DNA of 64,000 nt from Treponema sp. (GCA_017934745.1 JAGBIY010000031.1:1-64000); one strand, 5' to 3'. Positions 48,838-58,296 are shown, counted from the first letter of the stretch. The notes: generated by a model not told the origin, from the letters alone. Numbers and translations: made by a program.

Positions 48838-49143
48838 ATGGCTGACAATTTTGAGACTGTCAAATGGCAAGGCACTGCCGGTATAGAGCAGGCGCACAAG
48901 TTGCGGGACGAAATTCTCGAAGCCTTCAAGAAGAATTCGAAAGTCCGGTTGGACATATCTGAAGTCGACGATATCGACATAACGGGGATTCAAATCATAA
49001 TAGCGGCAAGAAAAGAAGCGGAGAAAACGGGCAAGTCGTTTTTCATAATCGGAAAAATTCCGAAAGCAATCGAGGAGTTCATCACTGCAAGCTCAATCAC
49101 GTTGGACGAGTACGTCTTCCCTGAAGATGCGGAGGTGAGCTGA
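48838..49143 (+). CDS. STAS-domain protein
   Basis: A 101-residue single-domain STAS protein (anti-sigma-factor-antagonist fold). The core VRLDISEVDDIDITGIQIII holds a threonine (DIT-G) at the position usually phosphorylated as Ser/Thr. It is the first gene of the che operon, and its stop overlaps the cheA start (tgATG-type overlap), so it is translationally coupled to CheA. No anti-sigma kinase is in the window, so a role within chemosensory signalling is more likely than sigma-factor control. That is inference from context. Its Shine-Dalgarno is aaaggagc. Confidence 0.85.
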   Translation: MADNFETVKWQGTAGIEQAHKLRDEILEAFKKNSKVRLDISEVDDIDITGIQIIIAARKEAEKTGKSFFIIGKIPKAIEEFITASSITLDEYVFPEDAEVS

Positions 49144-51245
49144 TGCTTGAGCAACTTAGTTCTGTTTTTTTCGACGAGGCGAACGAGCTTCTGGACAATC
49201 TGGAAGAGCAGCTACTTGCCTTGAGCGACAACAACGGCGACCCGGAGACGATTGCCGCCGTTTTCAGGGCGATGCACACGATAAAAGGCTCTTCCGCCAT
49301 GTTCGGCTTCAACGAAATCTCCACTTTCACGCACGAGGCCGAGTCCGCGATGGACCAGGTGCGGAACGGCGTCATTCCCGTCACGCCTGAGCTGATAGAC
49401 CTTCTCTTGAAGGCCCGCGACCACATAAGGAGCCTTTTGGACGCTGGTGCGGAGGTGTCGGAGGAGGTCCACAAGTCGAGCGAGGCGTTGATTCTCGAAT
49501 TCAAGGTCTATGTCCAGTCGCATGGCGGAAACGCGACAGAAACTGCGTCTTCCGTCAAGAAGATAGAGCCGAAGAAGGCCGACGAGAACACGGCGACTTG
49601 GAGAATCAAATTCAGGCCGTCCAGCACGATAATGCAGAACGGAACCCGGCCGGAGCTTCTCATAAAGGAGCTTACCGAGCTTGGAACCGCCACGGTCGTT
49701 CCGTTCTACAACGACCTTCCGGTCCTCTCTGAAATGGACAGCGAACTCTGCTATTTCTCATGGGACGTAATCCTCACCACGACGAAGACGAAGAACGACA
49801 TCGAGGACGTGTTCATCTTCCTTGACTCGGAATCCAAAATCGAAGTAGAGAAAATCGATTTGCTTCCGGGCGAGAACAACAAAATCGGAGAGATTCTCGT
49901 CTCCAGAAAGGATGTCTCGCAGGACGACGTGGACGAGATGCTCCGCGCGAAGAAACAGCTCGGCCTCATGCTTGTCGAGAAGAAAATCGTCTCGGAGGAG
50001 CAGGTGCGCTCCGCGTTGGCCGAGCAGCAGCATTTGAAGTCGTTGTCGCCGAACGGTCAAGTCCAGAACCAGGCCGCCGCCGCCACTCTCAGAATCAGCT
50101 CACTGAAACTTGACCAGCTTGTCGATTTGGTCGGCGAATTGGTCACGTTCAACGCGCGCCTCGACCAGGAGGCGATAAAGACGGACAACGTGACGTTCAA
50201 GAATTTGAGCGAGCAGTGCGATAGAATCGCAGTGATGATGAGGGACATTTCCATGGGGCTTCGCATGGTGCCCGTGGGGACTCTGTTCCAGAAATTCAAG
50301 CGGACGGTGCACGATCTTTCGACGCAGCTTGGAAAGCGCGTGGAGATGGTGATGGTCGGCTCCGAGACGGAACTCGACAAGACCGTAATAGAAAAGCTCA
50401 ACGACCCGCTTCTCCATCTCGTGAGGAACTCTGTCGATCACGGTGTGGAGCTTCCAGAGGACAGAATCGCGGCCGGGAAGAATCCCGTCGGAACTGTAAC
50501 CCTCGCGGCGAAACACGCAGGCGCGTTCATCAACATATCGATAAAGGACGACGGAAAGGGCTTGGACAAGAACGCGATACGGGAAAAGGCGATTCAGAAA
50601 AAGCTCATAAGTCCCGACGACAACCTTTCCGACTCCGAGATTTTCAGCCTGATTTTCCAGCCGGGATTTTCCACGGCGAAGCAGGTCACGTCGGTGTCGG
50701 GACGCGGTGTCGGACTCGACGTGGTGAAGAAGGACCTGGGCACGCTCGGAGGCACTGTCACTACGGAGTCCGAGCCTGGCAAGGGCACTACGTTCCTTTT
50801 GAAGATTCCCCTCACGATGGCCATCATCGACGGAATGCTCGTCACAATCGGCACCGTTACATACATCGTGCCGCTCAACACGATTTCGGAGTGCATCTCG
50901 TCGACAATAACGAAGGAGCAGATGGACGACGACTTCATCGTAACGACGAACCACGGCAAGGATTTGAAGTCCGTCAACTTGAGGAAATTCTTCAAGATAA
51001 CCGACCCGCTGCCCGACCATCAGGAGATAGTGTCGGTCTACGACGGCGACGAGGTTTACGGTCTCGTTGTGGACAAGATTTTGGGTAGCCAGCAGACTGT
51101 CATAAAGCCGCTGGGCAATCTCTATGGAAATTGCACGGGCATAAACAGCTCGACAATTTTGGGGGACGGTTCGGTTGCGTTGATTTTGGACATATTCCAG
51201 CTGACTTCGATGATAAAAAATTCGGAAAGAGCAAATGAGCACTGA
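49143..51245 (+). CDS. cheA: Chemotaxis histidine kinase CheA
   Basis: A 700-residue CheA, the central kinase of chemotaxis. The HPt domain has His45 in FRAMHTIKGSSAMFGF. Residues 155-235 form a P2-like or other small domain (STIMQNGTRPELLIKELTEL). The dimerisation region is followed by the HATPase domain (HLVRNSVDHGVELP, IKDDGKGLDKN, GRGVGLDVVKKDLGTLGGTV) and a C-terminal CheW-like domain (YGLVVDKILGSQQTVIKPLG). All kinase motifs are intact. The start is coupled to the STAS gene and the 3' end overlaps cheR by 11 bases, so the three are made together. Confidence 0.95.
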   Translation: MLEQLSSVFFDEANELLDNLEEQLLALSDNNGDPETIAAVFRAMHTIKGSSAMFGFNEISTFTHEAESAMDQVRNGVIPVTPELIDLLLKARDHIRSLLDAGAEVSEEVHKSSEALILEFKVYVQSHGGNATETASSVKKIEPKKADENTATWRIKFRPSSTIMQNGTRPELLIKELTELGTATVVPFYNDLPVLSEMDSELCYFSWDVILTTTKTKNDIEDVFIFLDSESKIEVEKIDLLPGENNKIGEILVSRKDVSQDDVDEMLRAKKQLGLMLVEKKIVSEEQVRSALAEQQHLKSLSPNGQVQNQAAAATLRISSLKLDQLVDLVGELVTFNARLDQEAIKTDNVTFKNLSEQCDRIAVMMRDISMGLRMVPVGTLFQKFKRTVHDLSTQLGKRVEMVMVGSETELDKTVIEKLNDPLLHLVRNSVDHGVELPEDRIAAGKNPVGTVTLAAKHAGAFINISIKDDGKGLDKNAIREKAIQKKLISPDDNLSDSEIFSLIFQPGFSTAKQVTSVSGRGVGLDVVKKDLGTLGGTVTTESEPGKGTTFLLKIPLTMAIIDGMLVTIGTVTYIVPLNTISECISSTITKEQMDDDFIVTTNHGKDLKSVNLRKFFKITDPLPDHQEIVSVYDGDEVYGLVVDKILGSQQTVIKPLGNLYGNCTGINSSTILGDGSVALILDIFQLTSMIKNSERANEH

Positions 51246-52098
51246 TATTGTAAAACCGTTGGCGGAGTTGACGGACGAGCAGTTCCACAAAATCGCCGAT
51301 TTCATACAGACGAACGTTGGAATAAAGATGCCCGACCAGAAGAAGATAATGGTCCAGTCTCGGCTGCAGGCGAGGCTGAAAGCGTTGAAGATGGATACGT
51401 TCGACGAGTACATTCAGTTCGCCTTTTCAGACGGTTCCTCGTCCGACGAGGAAATCGCGCTGATGATAGATGTCATCACGACGAACCTGACGAGCTTTTT
51501 CAGGGAGAGTCAGCATTTTTCCGCGATGAACGACAGGATTCTTCCAGAGCTTGCCGGCCGCGGATTCGAGAAGATTGAGCTTTGGTCGGCGGCCTGCTCT
51601 AGCGGGCAGGAGCCTTACACGCTCTCCATCGTGATGAGCGAGTTCATTCGCACTCACAAGAGTTCGATAGGCGATTTTTCGATTCTCGCCACGGACATTT
51701 CTTCCCGTGTCCTGGAAAAGGCCGTCACGGCGGTCTATTCGATGGAAGACATAGGCGATTTGACTTACGACTTGAAGAAGCGGTATTTTTTGCGTTCGAA
51801 GAATGCCGCGGAGCAGAAAGTCAGGGTGAAACCGGAGTTGAGGGGAAAAGTGAAGTTCGAGCGGTTGAACTTCATGGACAACTCGTATCCGATTGACTCG
51901 AAAAAACACATAATTTTCTGCAGGAACGCGCTGATATATTTCGACAAGCCCACCCAGGAGTCCGTCATACGGAAGCTCGTGGACTGGCTTGTTCCCGGCG
52001 GGTATCTGTTTTTGGGGCATTCTGAGACGATTTTCGGCATGGACCTTCCTCTTGTGACGGTCGGACCGACAATTTTCCAGAAAAATTCGGAAGAGTAG
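51235..52098 (+). CDS. cheR: CheR chemotaxis protein methyltransferase
   Basis: A 287-residue S-adenosylmethionine-dependent methyltransferase that methylates receptor glutamates. The N-terminal helical domain (FHKIADFIQTNVGIKM) is followed by the catalytic domain with IELWSAACSSGQEPYTLSIV (SAM site), LATDISSRVLEKA and IIFCRNALIYFD. It overlaps the end of cheA by 11 bases. Together with CheB it provides adaptation. The receptor at 53921 ends in a peptide resembling the CheR tether, which supports a direct functional pairing. Confidence 0.94.
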   Translation: MSTDIVKPLAELTDEQFHKIADFIQTNVGIKMPDQKKIMVQSRLQARLKALKMDTFDEYIQFAFSDGSSSDEEIALMIDVITTNLTSFFRESQHFSAMNDRILPELAGRGFEKIELWSAACSSGQEPYTLSIVMSEFIRTHKSSIGDFSILATDISSRVLEKAVTAVYSMEDIGDLTYDLKKRYFLRSKNAAEQKVRVKPELRGKVKFERLNFMDNSYPIDSKKHIIFCRNALIYFDKPTQESVIRKLVDWLVPGGYLFLGHSETIFGMDLPLVTVGPTIFQKNSEE

Positions 52099-52135
52099 AC
52101 AAAGAAATAAAACTAAACTAAGGAGGCGAAAGCGG

Positions 52136-52183
52136 TTGCCGATTGATAATCAACAATCCGCTGGTTTGAGACATGCCTATTAA
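52136..52183 (+). CDS. 15-codon leader ORF overlapping the cheB start
   Basis: The perfect Shine-Dalgarno aaggagg (52120-52126) is 46 bases from the cheB ATG but nine bases from a TTG that opens a 15-residue frame ([15 protein letters not shown]). This frame stops at 52183, eleven bases inside cheB (52173). Translation of cheB may therefore depend on reinitiation. A small inverted repeat (agcgg/ccgct) overlaps it. This is a prediction only. Confidence 0.4.
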   Translation: MPIDNQQSAGLRHAY

Positions 52184-53414
52184 AGTGTTGATAATCGATG
52201 ATTCTGCTCTTGTGAGGCAGACGATAACCGAAATATTGAATTCGACTACTGACATAAAGGTCATCGCAAGCGCGCCCGATCCAATCGTGGGTGTGAGGAA
52301 AATCCATGACGAGAGACCTGATGTCATAATCCTCGACATCGAGATGGCCCGCATGGACGGTTTGACGTTCCTCAAGAAGATGAACGAGACGATAGACCCG
52401 ATTCCGTGCGTCATCTGCTCCACTCTTGTGGAGAAAGGCTCTCCTGAGTCGCTGAAGGCTCTTGAATATGGGGCTGCGGAGATAATCCTGAAGCCGTCTG
52501 TGGGAACGAAGAAATTCTTCGAGGAATCGAAAATTCGTTTGATTGAGGCCGTAAAATCCGCGAATTCGTGTCAGGGAAAGATAAAGCAGCTGATTCCTTC
52601 CCAGGCGAAAATGCACTCGTCCGACGAAAGCGACTTTTCAATTCCCAGCTCGAAAAAAGTCGACATACAGAAAATCAATTCCGCCAGAAGCGACGATGAC
52701 GACATCCAGGAGCTTGAGGAAGTGGACGACATGCCGAAGCTTCCCGCCACTCCGCTGGCGATGGGGTACATACAACCGAAACTCACTGCGGACGTCATTC
52801 TTGAGAAGCCGAATCCGGCTCTCGCGCCAATCGACACTACGGACACCGTTGTCGTCGTCGGCGCGTCCACCGGTGGGACGGAGGCGTTGAAGGATTTCCT
52901 GACGCAGCTTCCTGAAAATTCCCCCGGACTCGTAATCGTCCAGCACATGCCGGAACACTTCACCGCGTCTTTCGCGCAGAGGCTCAACTCCCTCTGCAAG
53001 ATTGCCGTGCACGAAGCCGAGGACGGCGACATGGTGCAGCGCGGGCAGGCGCTCATCGCTCCCGGAAACCACCACATGCTGCTCAAGCGGCAGGGAATGG
53101 ACTATTACGTGGAGATAAAGGACGGGCCTCTCGTTTCCCGCCACCGGCCTTCCGTCGATGTGCTTTTCCGAAGTGCGGCCAGATACGCTGGAAAGAACGC
53201 GATAGGCATCATCATGACCGGGATGGGCGACGACGGAGCGAAGGGCATGAAGGAGATGCACGACGCAGGCTCGTTCAACATCGCGCAGGACGAAGCGAGC
53301 TGCATCGTGTACGGAATGCCCTGCGAAGCGGTTAAGGTTGGAGCCGTGGACAAGATTGTCCCGCTTTCCGACATTGCGCAGACGATGCTTGGCAACGCTA
53401 AAATAAGAAAATAG
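52173..53414 (+). CDS. cheB: CheB protein-glutamate methylesterase
   Basis: A 413-residue response regulator with a methylesterase output domain that removes methyl groups from receptors. The receiver domain has Asp10 and phospho-acceptor Asp55 ([13 protein letters not shown]; Ala replaces the usual Pro). An acidic linker of about 70 residues (ASP/GLU-rich around 145-185) is longer than usual. The esterase domain has the Ser-His-Asp triad in [23 protein letters not shown] and [11 protein letters not shown]. Start at 52173 without its own well-placed Shine-Dalgarno; see the leader ORF at 52136. Confidence 0.95.
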   Translation: MPIKVLIIDDSALVRQTITEILNSTTDIKVIASAPDPIVGVRKIHDERPDVIILDIEMARMDGLTFLKKMNETIDPIPCVICSTLVEKGSPESLKALEYGAAEIILKPSVGTKKFFEESKIRLIEAVKSANSCQGKIKQLIPSQAKMHSSDESDFSIPSSKKVDIQKINSARSDDDDIQELEEVDDMPKLPATPLAMGYIQPKLTADVILEKPNPALAPIDTTDTVVVVGASTGGTEALKDFLTQLPENSPGLVIVQHMPEHFTASFAQRLNSLCKIAVHEAEDGDMVQRGQALIAPGNHHMLLKRQGMDYYVEIKDGPLVSRHRPSVDVLFRSAARYAGKNAIGIIMTGMGDDGAKGMKEMHDAGSFNIAQDEASCIVYGMPCEAVKVGAVDKIVPLSDIAQTMLGNAKIRK

Positions 53415-53437
53415 AGCGAATTCTGTTTAATTGCAGT

Positions 53438-53474
53438 TATAATGATATCCGGGAGAGAAGTTTTTTCGGATATG
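53438..53474 (+). promoter_or_regulatory. Internal promoter and leader hairpin before cheY
   Basis: TATAAT at 53438-53443 is followed by the hairpin atatccg/cggatat (53445-53474). This suggests cheY and the receptor gene can be transcribed separately from cheA-cheR-cheB. Confidence 0.5.
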
Positions 53475-53507
53475 TTAAGGAAAATATTTTTTTAGGAGAA
53501 TCAAATT

Positions 53508-53873
53508 ATGGCAAAGAAAATTCTTGCGGTCGACGACTCAAAATCAATCAGGGCGAGCATCACGTTCATTCTTGGACAGGAAGGATATGAGATAGTCGAG
53601 GCGGAGGACGGAATCGACGCGTTGGCGAAGGCGAAGACGGAGAAATTCAATCTTGTGATAACCGACATAAACATGCCGAACATGGACGGAATCGAACTCA
53701 CGAAGAATCTCAGGCAGACGGAGGGATACAAGTTCACTCCGATTATCGCGTTGACCACGGAGAACCAGCAGTCGAAGATGGACGAGGGAAAGGCCGCCGG
53801 AGCGACCGGCTGGATTGTAAAGCCGTTCACTTCCGACAAACTCATTTCGGTCGTCAAGAAAATCATCGGATAG
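53508..53873 (+). CDS. cheY: CheY response regulator
   Basis: A 121-residue single receiver domain, the output of CheA that acts on the flagellar motor. The phospho-acceptor is Asp53 (VITDINMPNMDG), with the acidic pair at Asp9-Asp10 (LAVDDSKSIR), Thr near 83 (IIALTTENQ) and Lys near 105 (WIVKPF). It has its own TATAAT box and a taggag Shine-Dalgarno. It lies between cheB and the receptor. Nothing is unusual in its active site. Confidence 0.94.
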   Translation: MAKKILAVDDSKSIRASITFILGQEGYEIVEAEDGIDALAKAKTEKFNLVITDINMPNMDGIELTKNLRQTEGYKFTPIIALTTENQQSKMDEGKAAGATGWIVKPFTSDKLISVVKKIIG

Positions 53874-53920
53874 CCATGTGATTCTCGCGTGGCTTTAAGG
53901 ATTGGGAGGAGGTCATTTTT

Positions 53921-56059
53921 ATGAAAAGCATTCGTTCTGCACTTACCATGTTCATTGCGCTGTCGATAGTCGCCACGGGTCTCGTGCTGATGGCTGTTTC
54001 CGTGGCTATAGCCGGGAAGGCGGTCGACATAGGCTCGCTCTCCAACATGAAGACCATTGTCGACAACGTCGCGAATTATGCGGACATGAAGCTCGAATCT
54101 GACCTCGTGGCTCTCAAAGTCATAGCCGAACATCCTGTGATGAAGGCGAGCGGACCGGTCGAGCAGAAGGCACCGGCCGTGTCGTCCTATGTGGACGAAG
54201 TCGACCAGCACGCCCGCTACTTCATCGTCGCCGACACAACGGGGCACGCTTTCACTTCCGACAGCGTAGTCCGGGAAGTGAGCAACAGGGAATATTTCCA
54301 GATTGCAGTCAAAGGTCAGCCGTGCGTCTCAGGTCCAATCATAAGCGCGCGCGGGGATCCTTCCATATACGCTTCCGTTCCGGTGTACGATGAGAGCAAG
54401 AAGGTGTCTGGAATCATCGCCGTGAATTTGGACACCGGCATATTGAAGGACCTTGCGGGACACCTCAACATAAGCAGGAACGGAAAGGCCTTCATAATCA
54501 ACAGGGAGAGTGGTGCCATCCTCTATGCCGAGAACGAAGACTATGTGAGGAATTCCGAGACGTTCGAGAATCTTTCCCTCACTACGGAGCCGGGCTACAA
54601 GGAGCTTGCCGAAGTTTCCCACAAAATGATGGCCGGTAAGAACGGCAACGAAGTCATAAAGATAAACGGCAGGGACTACTACATCGCATACACTCCAATC
54701 GCCGTGGCGAACTGGGCCATCGGAATCGAGGCTCCTGCTTCCGATTTCAAGGACAGCATAACGACGCTCAAATTTTCTCTCGGAATCGTAACGATATTCT
54801 TCCTGATAATCGCTACGGTGGTGGCGTTCATCTATTCAAGTTCCATCGCGAATCCAATCAAGACGATAAATTCCGCCCTCAATCAAATAGCCGACGGAAA
54901 TCTCGTCCTAGAGGGGATTCCTGTGGCAGAGCGCGAAAAGATTTGCAAACGCAAGGACGAGCTTGGAAAAATCGGAGCGGCGCTGAACAAGATGGTCGAG
55001 TCGCTCACGAGGACGATTGAGCACGTGCGCGAAGCCGCCATGCAGGTGCGCTCAGGCGGCGAGCAGCTTTCGTCTTCGAGCCAGTCAGTTTCTTCCGGTG
55101 CGAGCGAGCAGGCCGCTTCCACAGAGGAGATGAGCGCGACTATGGAGCAGATGTCGAGCAACATCAGGCAGACTGCCGACAACGCCTCAAGGACGAGCGA
55201 AATCGCGTCCTCTGCCACGAAAAAGGCGGAAGAGGGCGGTGTGGCGGTCGAGCAGGCTGTTTCGGCGGTCGAGTCGATCGCGCAGAAAATCAGCATAATC
55301 GAGGACATCGCAAGCCAGACGAACATGCTCGCGTTGAACGCCGCTATAGAGGCGGCCCGCGCGGGAGAGGCAGGAAAGGGATTCGCCGTGGTCGCCTCTG
55401 AAGTCAGGAAACTTGCCGAGAGGTCGCAGACTGCGGCGGGCGAGATAAGCGAAATCTCCAACAGCACGCTTGAGACCGCGAAGAAGGCCGGCGTCCTCAT
55501 AAAGGATGTCGTCCCAGGAATAGAGCAGACGTCGGAGCTTGTCGGCGAGATAGCCCAGGCGAGCCGCGAGCAGAACAACGGAACGCAGCAGGTGAGCCAG
55601 GCGATAATCCAGATGGATTCCGTGGTTCAGCAGAACGCGAGCGCGGCCGAGGAGATGGCTGCCATGGCGGAGGAGCTGAGCGCGGAAGCCGAAAAACTCG
55701 TCAAAGTCATCGCATTCTTCAGGACGGGGGATTCTCCTGTGAACACGGAATTCAAAGCCGTGGACATCGGGGGGGAGTCCCATGTCGCTGAAACGGAGAA
55801 ATCAGGAAAGAAGGAGCCTGAAGAGAAGAAGAAACCTGAGCCTGAATTGACGGAGCAGGAGAAAATCGAAAAGAAGAAGCCGAAGAAGATAAAGATCCAG
55901 AAGCGCGACGACGCCCCGGTTGTGGCGGCGAAAGTGGAACAGAAGGAACAGAAGAAACAGAAATCCGAGCCACAGCCGAAGCAGAATCCGACCAGCGGAA
56001 CCGTCGTCAAGAAGACTGCCGCCGATTTGGTTTCGGATGCCGATTTTGAAGAATTCTAG
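53921..56059 (+). CDS. Methyl-accepting chemotaxis protein with dCache sensor and C-terminal tether-like peptide
   Basis: A 712-residue transmembrane receptor. One membrane segment at residues 7-30 and a second near 285-310 enclose a dCache_1-type periplasmic sensor ([55 protein letters not shown]). A HAMP segment follows, then the signalling hairpin with the conserved tip [20 protein letters not shown] and [20 protein letters not shown]. The last 95 residues are a Lys/Glu/Pro-rich linker ending DADFEEF. A flexible linker plus an aromatic-x-x-Phe end is how high-abundance receptors tether CheR and CheB. The ligand is unknown. Confidence 0.93.
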   Translation: MKSIRSALTMFIALSIVATGLVLMAVSVAIAGKAVDIGSLSNMKTIVDNVANYADMKLESDLVALKVIAEHPVMKASGPVEQKAPAVSSYVDEVDQHARYFIVADTTGHAFTSDSVVREVSNREYFQIAVKGQPCVSGPIISARGDPSIYASVPVYDESKKVSGIIAVNLDTGILKDLAGHLNISRNGKAFIINRESGAILYAENEDYVRNSETFENLSLTTEPGYKELAEVSHKMMAGKNGNEVIKINGRDYYIAYTPIAVANWAIGIEAPASDFKDSITTLKFSLGIVTIFFLIIATVVAFIYSSSIANPIKTINSALNQIADGNLVLEGIPVAEREKICKRKDELGKIGAALNKMVESLTRTIEHVREAAMQVRSGGEQLSSSSQSVSSGASEQAASTEEMSATMEQMSSNIRQTADNASRTSEIASSATKKAEEGGVAVEQAVSAVESIAQKISIIEDIASQTNMLALNAAIEAARAGEAGKGFAVVASEVRKLAERSQTAAGEISEISNSTLETAKKAGVLIKDVVPGIEQTSELVGEIAQASREQNNGTQQVSQAIIQMDSVVQQNASAAEEMAAMAEELSAEAEKLVKVIAFFRTGDSPVNTEFKAVDIGGESHVAETEKSGKKEPEEKKKPEPELTEQEKIEKKKPKKIKIQKRDDAPVVAAKVEQKEQKKQKSEPQPKQNPTSGTVVKKTAADLVSDADFEEF

Positions 56060-56077
56060 CGGACAAGGAGGACTCTT

Positions 56078-56554
56078 TTGGAAAACTATTTGACATTCAT
56101 GGTCGACAACACTTCCTACGCGATAAACGTCAACTCCGTCCTTGAGGTCTTGAACATGACGAAGCCGACAGCCGTTCCGTGCGCTCTCTCGTACATCGAG
56201 GGGCTGATTTACTCGCGGGAGCAGGGAATCACCGTCGTGAACCTGCGCAAGCGGTTCTCGCTTGAGGAGCACGAGGCCGACAAGCGGACGAAAATCATCG
56301 TGGTGGAGGTCCACACAAAGCACGAGGGCAACGAAAACGAGACCGTGATTCTCTACGGGCTTGTCGCTGATTCCGTGCAGGACGTCATTCAGATTTACGA
56401 GGAGGAGCGAATCGACGACGCTGAATGCTCGATTCCCAAGGAGTTCATCTCCCGCACGCTCAAATACGACGAAAAACCGCTTTTCATCCTCGACTTCAAG
56501 AAATTGTTCGAGGAACACGCAAAATTGAGTTCGTTGACAATACAGAATTCGTAG
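56078..56554 (+). CDS. cheW: CheW-like coupling protein, second copy (TTG start)
   Basis: A 158-residue CheW-domain protein that lies 18 bases after the receptor gene. It starts with TTG at 56078, well placed after aaggagga. CheW features are YLTFMVDNTSYAINVNSVLE, VPCALSYIEGLIYSREQGIT, VVNLRKRF and LYGLVADSVQDVIQI. It differs strongly from the cheW at 48202. It probably couples this particular receptor to CheA. The end of the che operon is here. Confidence 0.85.
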   Translation: MENYLTFMVDNTSYAINVNSVLEVLNMTKPTAVPCALSYIEGLIYSREQGITVVNLRKRFSLEEHEADKRTKIIVVEVHTKHEGNENETVILYGLVADSVQDVIQIYEEERIDDAECSIPKEFISRTLKYDEKPLFILDFKKLFEEHAKLSSLTIQNS

Positions 56555-56597
56555 ATTCTGATATAATGAAATAAATTTTTTATGGGAGGCCAAAATA

Positions 56598-57413
56598 ATG
56601 GCATATGAGTTCAATCCAAAAGATTTCGATCTTACTGGAAAAATCGCTTGGGTGACAGGCGCTTCTTACGGAATCGGATTTGCAATCGCTAAGGCGTTGC
56701 ACGCTTCTGGAGCTAAAATCGTGTTCAACGACCGCGGACAGGAGCAGCTCGACAAGGGTTACGAGAACTACAAGGCGGCTGGAATCAACGATGTCCACGG
56801 ATACATCTGCGACGTTACAGACGAAGCCGCTGTTCAGGAAACTGTCAAGAAAATCGAGAAGGACGTCGGAACTGTGGACATCCTCGTGAACAACGCCGGA
56901 ATCATCAAGAGAATCCCGATGATCGAGATGAAGGCCGAGGAATTCCGCCAGGTCATCGATGTCGACTTGAACGCTCCGTTCATCGTCTCAAAGGCTGTCT
57001 TGCCGGGAATGATTGCGAAGAAGGCTGGAAAAATCATCAACATCTGTTCGATGATGTCTGAGCTTGGTCGCGAGACTGTCTCTGCATACGCCGCCGCGAA
57101 GGGTGGATTGAAGATGCTCACACGCAACATCTGCTCTGAGTACGGCCAGTACAACATCCAGTGCAACGGAATCGGACCTGGATACATCGCCACTCCACAG
57201 ACAGCTCCTCTCCGCGAGAAGCAGGCCGACGGCTCTATGCATCCGTTCGACTCTTTCATCCGCGCGAAGACTCCGGCTGGACGCTGGCTCGACGCAGAGG
57301 AATTGGCGGGACCTGCAGTGTTCTTGGCTTCACGCGCTTCAGACGCTGTGAACGGACACATCCTGTATGTTGACGGCGGTATCCTCGCCTACATCGGAAA
57401 ACAGCCGTCGTAA
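56598..57413 (+). CDS. Gluconate 5-dehydrogenase (SDR family)
   Basis: A 271-residue short-chain dehydrogenase. The sequence follows gluconate 5-dehydrogenase of streptococci closely: VTGASYGIGFAIAKAL, ILVNNAGIIKRIPMIEM, NICSMMSELGRETVSAYAAA, GPGYIATPQTAPLREKQADG and NGHILYVDGGILAYIGKQP. It has the Ser-Tyr-Lys active site (ICSMMS and YAAAKGG). The enzyme interconverts gluconate and 5-ketogluconate, and relatives act on unsaturated-uronate products of pectin or glycosaminoglycan breakdown. That would fit the pectate lyase at the start of the window. It is monocistronic with its own Shine-Dalgarno and terminator. Confidence 0.9.
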   Translation: MAYEFNPKDFDLTGKIAWVTGASYGIGFAIAKALHASGAKIVFNDRGQEQLDKGYENYKAAGINDVHGYICDVTDEAAVQETVKKIEKDVGTVDILVNNAGIIKRIPMIEMKAEEFRQVIDVDLNAPFIVSKAVLPGMIAKKAGKIINICSMMSELGRETVSAYAAAKGGLKMLTRNICSEYGQYNIQCNGIGPGYIATPQTAPLREKQADGSMHPFDSFIRAKTPAGRWLDAEELAGPAVFLASRASDAVNGHILYVDGGILAYIGKQPS

Positions 57414-57435
57414 AAAACGCATCCGTGCGTTTTTT
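57412..57435 (+). terminator. Terminator of gluconate 5-dehydrogenase
   Basis: Stem aaaaaacgca/tgcgtttttt with loop tccg; it overlaps the stop codon. Confidence 0.9.
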
Positions 57436-57442
57436 ACTTAGC

Positions 57443-57480
57443 GAGAAACATCTATTTGCAAATGCAAACAGATGTTTCTC
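57443..57480. other. 38-nt near-perfect hairpin
   Basis: GAGAAACATCT-a-TTTGCA-aa-TGCAAA-c-AGATGTTTCTC. This is a 17-bp stem with a single A/C mismatch and a two-base loop. It is followed by a second small hairpin (cccgc/gcggg, 57492-57508). No T run follows at once (tatgattttt). Confidence 0.65.
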
Positions 57481-57501
57481 TTATGATTTTTCCCCGCCTC
57501 C

Positions 57502-57651
57502 ATGCGGGGAATTCTTATTGGCATAGGCGGAACGAAAGTCAGAGATGTTGAGAGGATAAAAGATTTCTTAAAGAACAACCCAGCATACAAATGGATTCCA
57601 GATTTGCCGTTCGGATTCAATTATTGGAACAAAGAAAACATCGGACAATGA
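57502..57651 (+). CDS. Small ORF or gene remnant coupled to the next lipoprotein
   Basis: A 49-codon frame (MRGILIGIGGTKVRDVERIK ... ending PFGFNYWNKENIGQ) whose stop overlaps the next start as ATGA. Its composition looks like real protein, rich in aromatic and charged residues. It has no Shine-Dalgarno and its ATG lies in a hairpin, so it is more likely the 3' end of a decayed gene, possibly an Imm-like or exported protein. Its family is not recognised. Confidence 0.4.
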   Translation: MRGILIGIGGTKVRDVERIKDFLKNNPAYKWIPDLPFGFNYWNKENIGQ

Positions 57652-58274
57652 AAAAAGCAATTTTGTTTCTTCTACTTCTGACATTTTCGTTGATGTCTTG
57701 TGTTCTTCTACACCCTCACATAGATTACCCGTCGATGCCCGAGTTTCCCCAGCGATACCGAACTTGGATAAACTTCGCAAAGAAAAATAATGTAACTTGC
57801 TGCTTCGATTTCCATAATTATGAAACATCGTTTTTGCCGCAAGTCTGCGGATTTGACGAAGACTGCGGCGGTGCCAATTATGAAAAAGAAGTTTCAAAAT
57901 ACATAAGCGCGCGCAGAGATGTTCTGTCGGAAAAAGTCCCGTTCTGCGCTCGCATTTTTTTAGAAAAATATCTAAGCAAGAAACATCTGAAAAAATCGCT
58001 TCAGACTTTTACTCTTCATTATGGCGACAAAACACTTTCTCTGAACGATTTCATAATTGTGGCTGAACTTTTCAATAGATTCGGCATAATCTTTTACGAA
58101 AAGACGAGTTCAATCGACTTCTTAGGCTATATCGACAAGGAAACATTCGCCGCTTTTTCACACTCCGAAAATCTTTTGCTGACCTTTGAAATCGACGGAG
58201 AATCGTTTGAGTTCAATTTGAATATTCCAGAAATTTACGAAGATACATTTTCAATCGGTGAAAATGGCCTATGA
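57648..58274 (+). CDS. Lipoprotein of unknown function
   Basis: A 208-residue lipoprotein (MKKAILFLLLLTFSLMSC, lipobox LMSC). The start at 57648 overlaps the stop of the small ORF upstream. The mature part has several cysteines (NVTCCFDFHNYE, LPQVCGFDEDCGGANYE) that may form disulfides, then a helical middle part and a beta-rich end (NLLLTFEIDGESFEFNLNIP). No family is recognised. It is the first of four consecutive exported or membrane proteins (57648-60054) that probably form one operon. Confidence 0.65.
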   Translation: MKKAILFLLLLTFSLMSCVLLHPHIDYPSMPEFPQRYRTWINFAKKNNVTCCFDFHNYETSFLPQVCGFDEDCGGANYEKEVSKYISARRDVLSEKVPFCARIFLEKYLSKKHLKKSLQTFTLHYGDKTLSLNDFIIVAELFNRFGIIFYEKTSSIDFLGYIDKETFAAFSHSENLLLTFEIDGESFEFNLNIPEIYEDTFSIGENGL

Positions 58275-58296
58275 ATGCCGTATGAGGTGTATGTCT

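Noticed and set aside
50100..51413. Long open frame on the minus strand opposite cheA and cheR (437 codons)
   Set aside because: It is a shadow of cheA codon structure; the composition is Arg/His/Val-biased and it lacks any recognisable domain or ribosome site.
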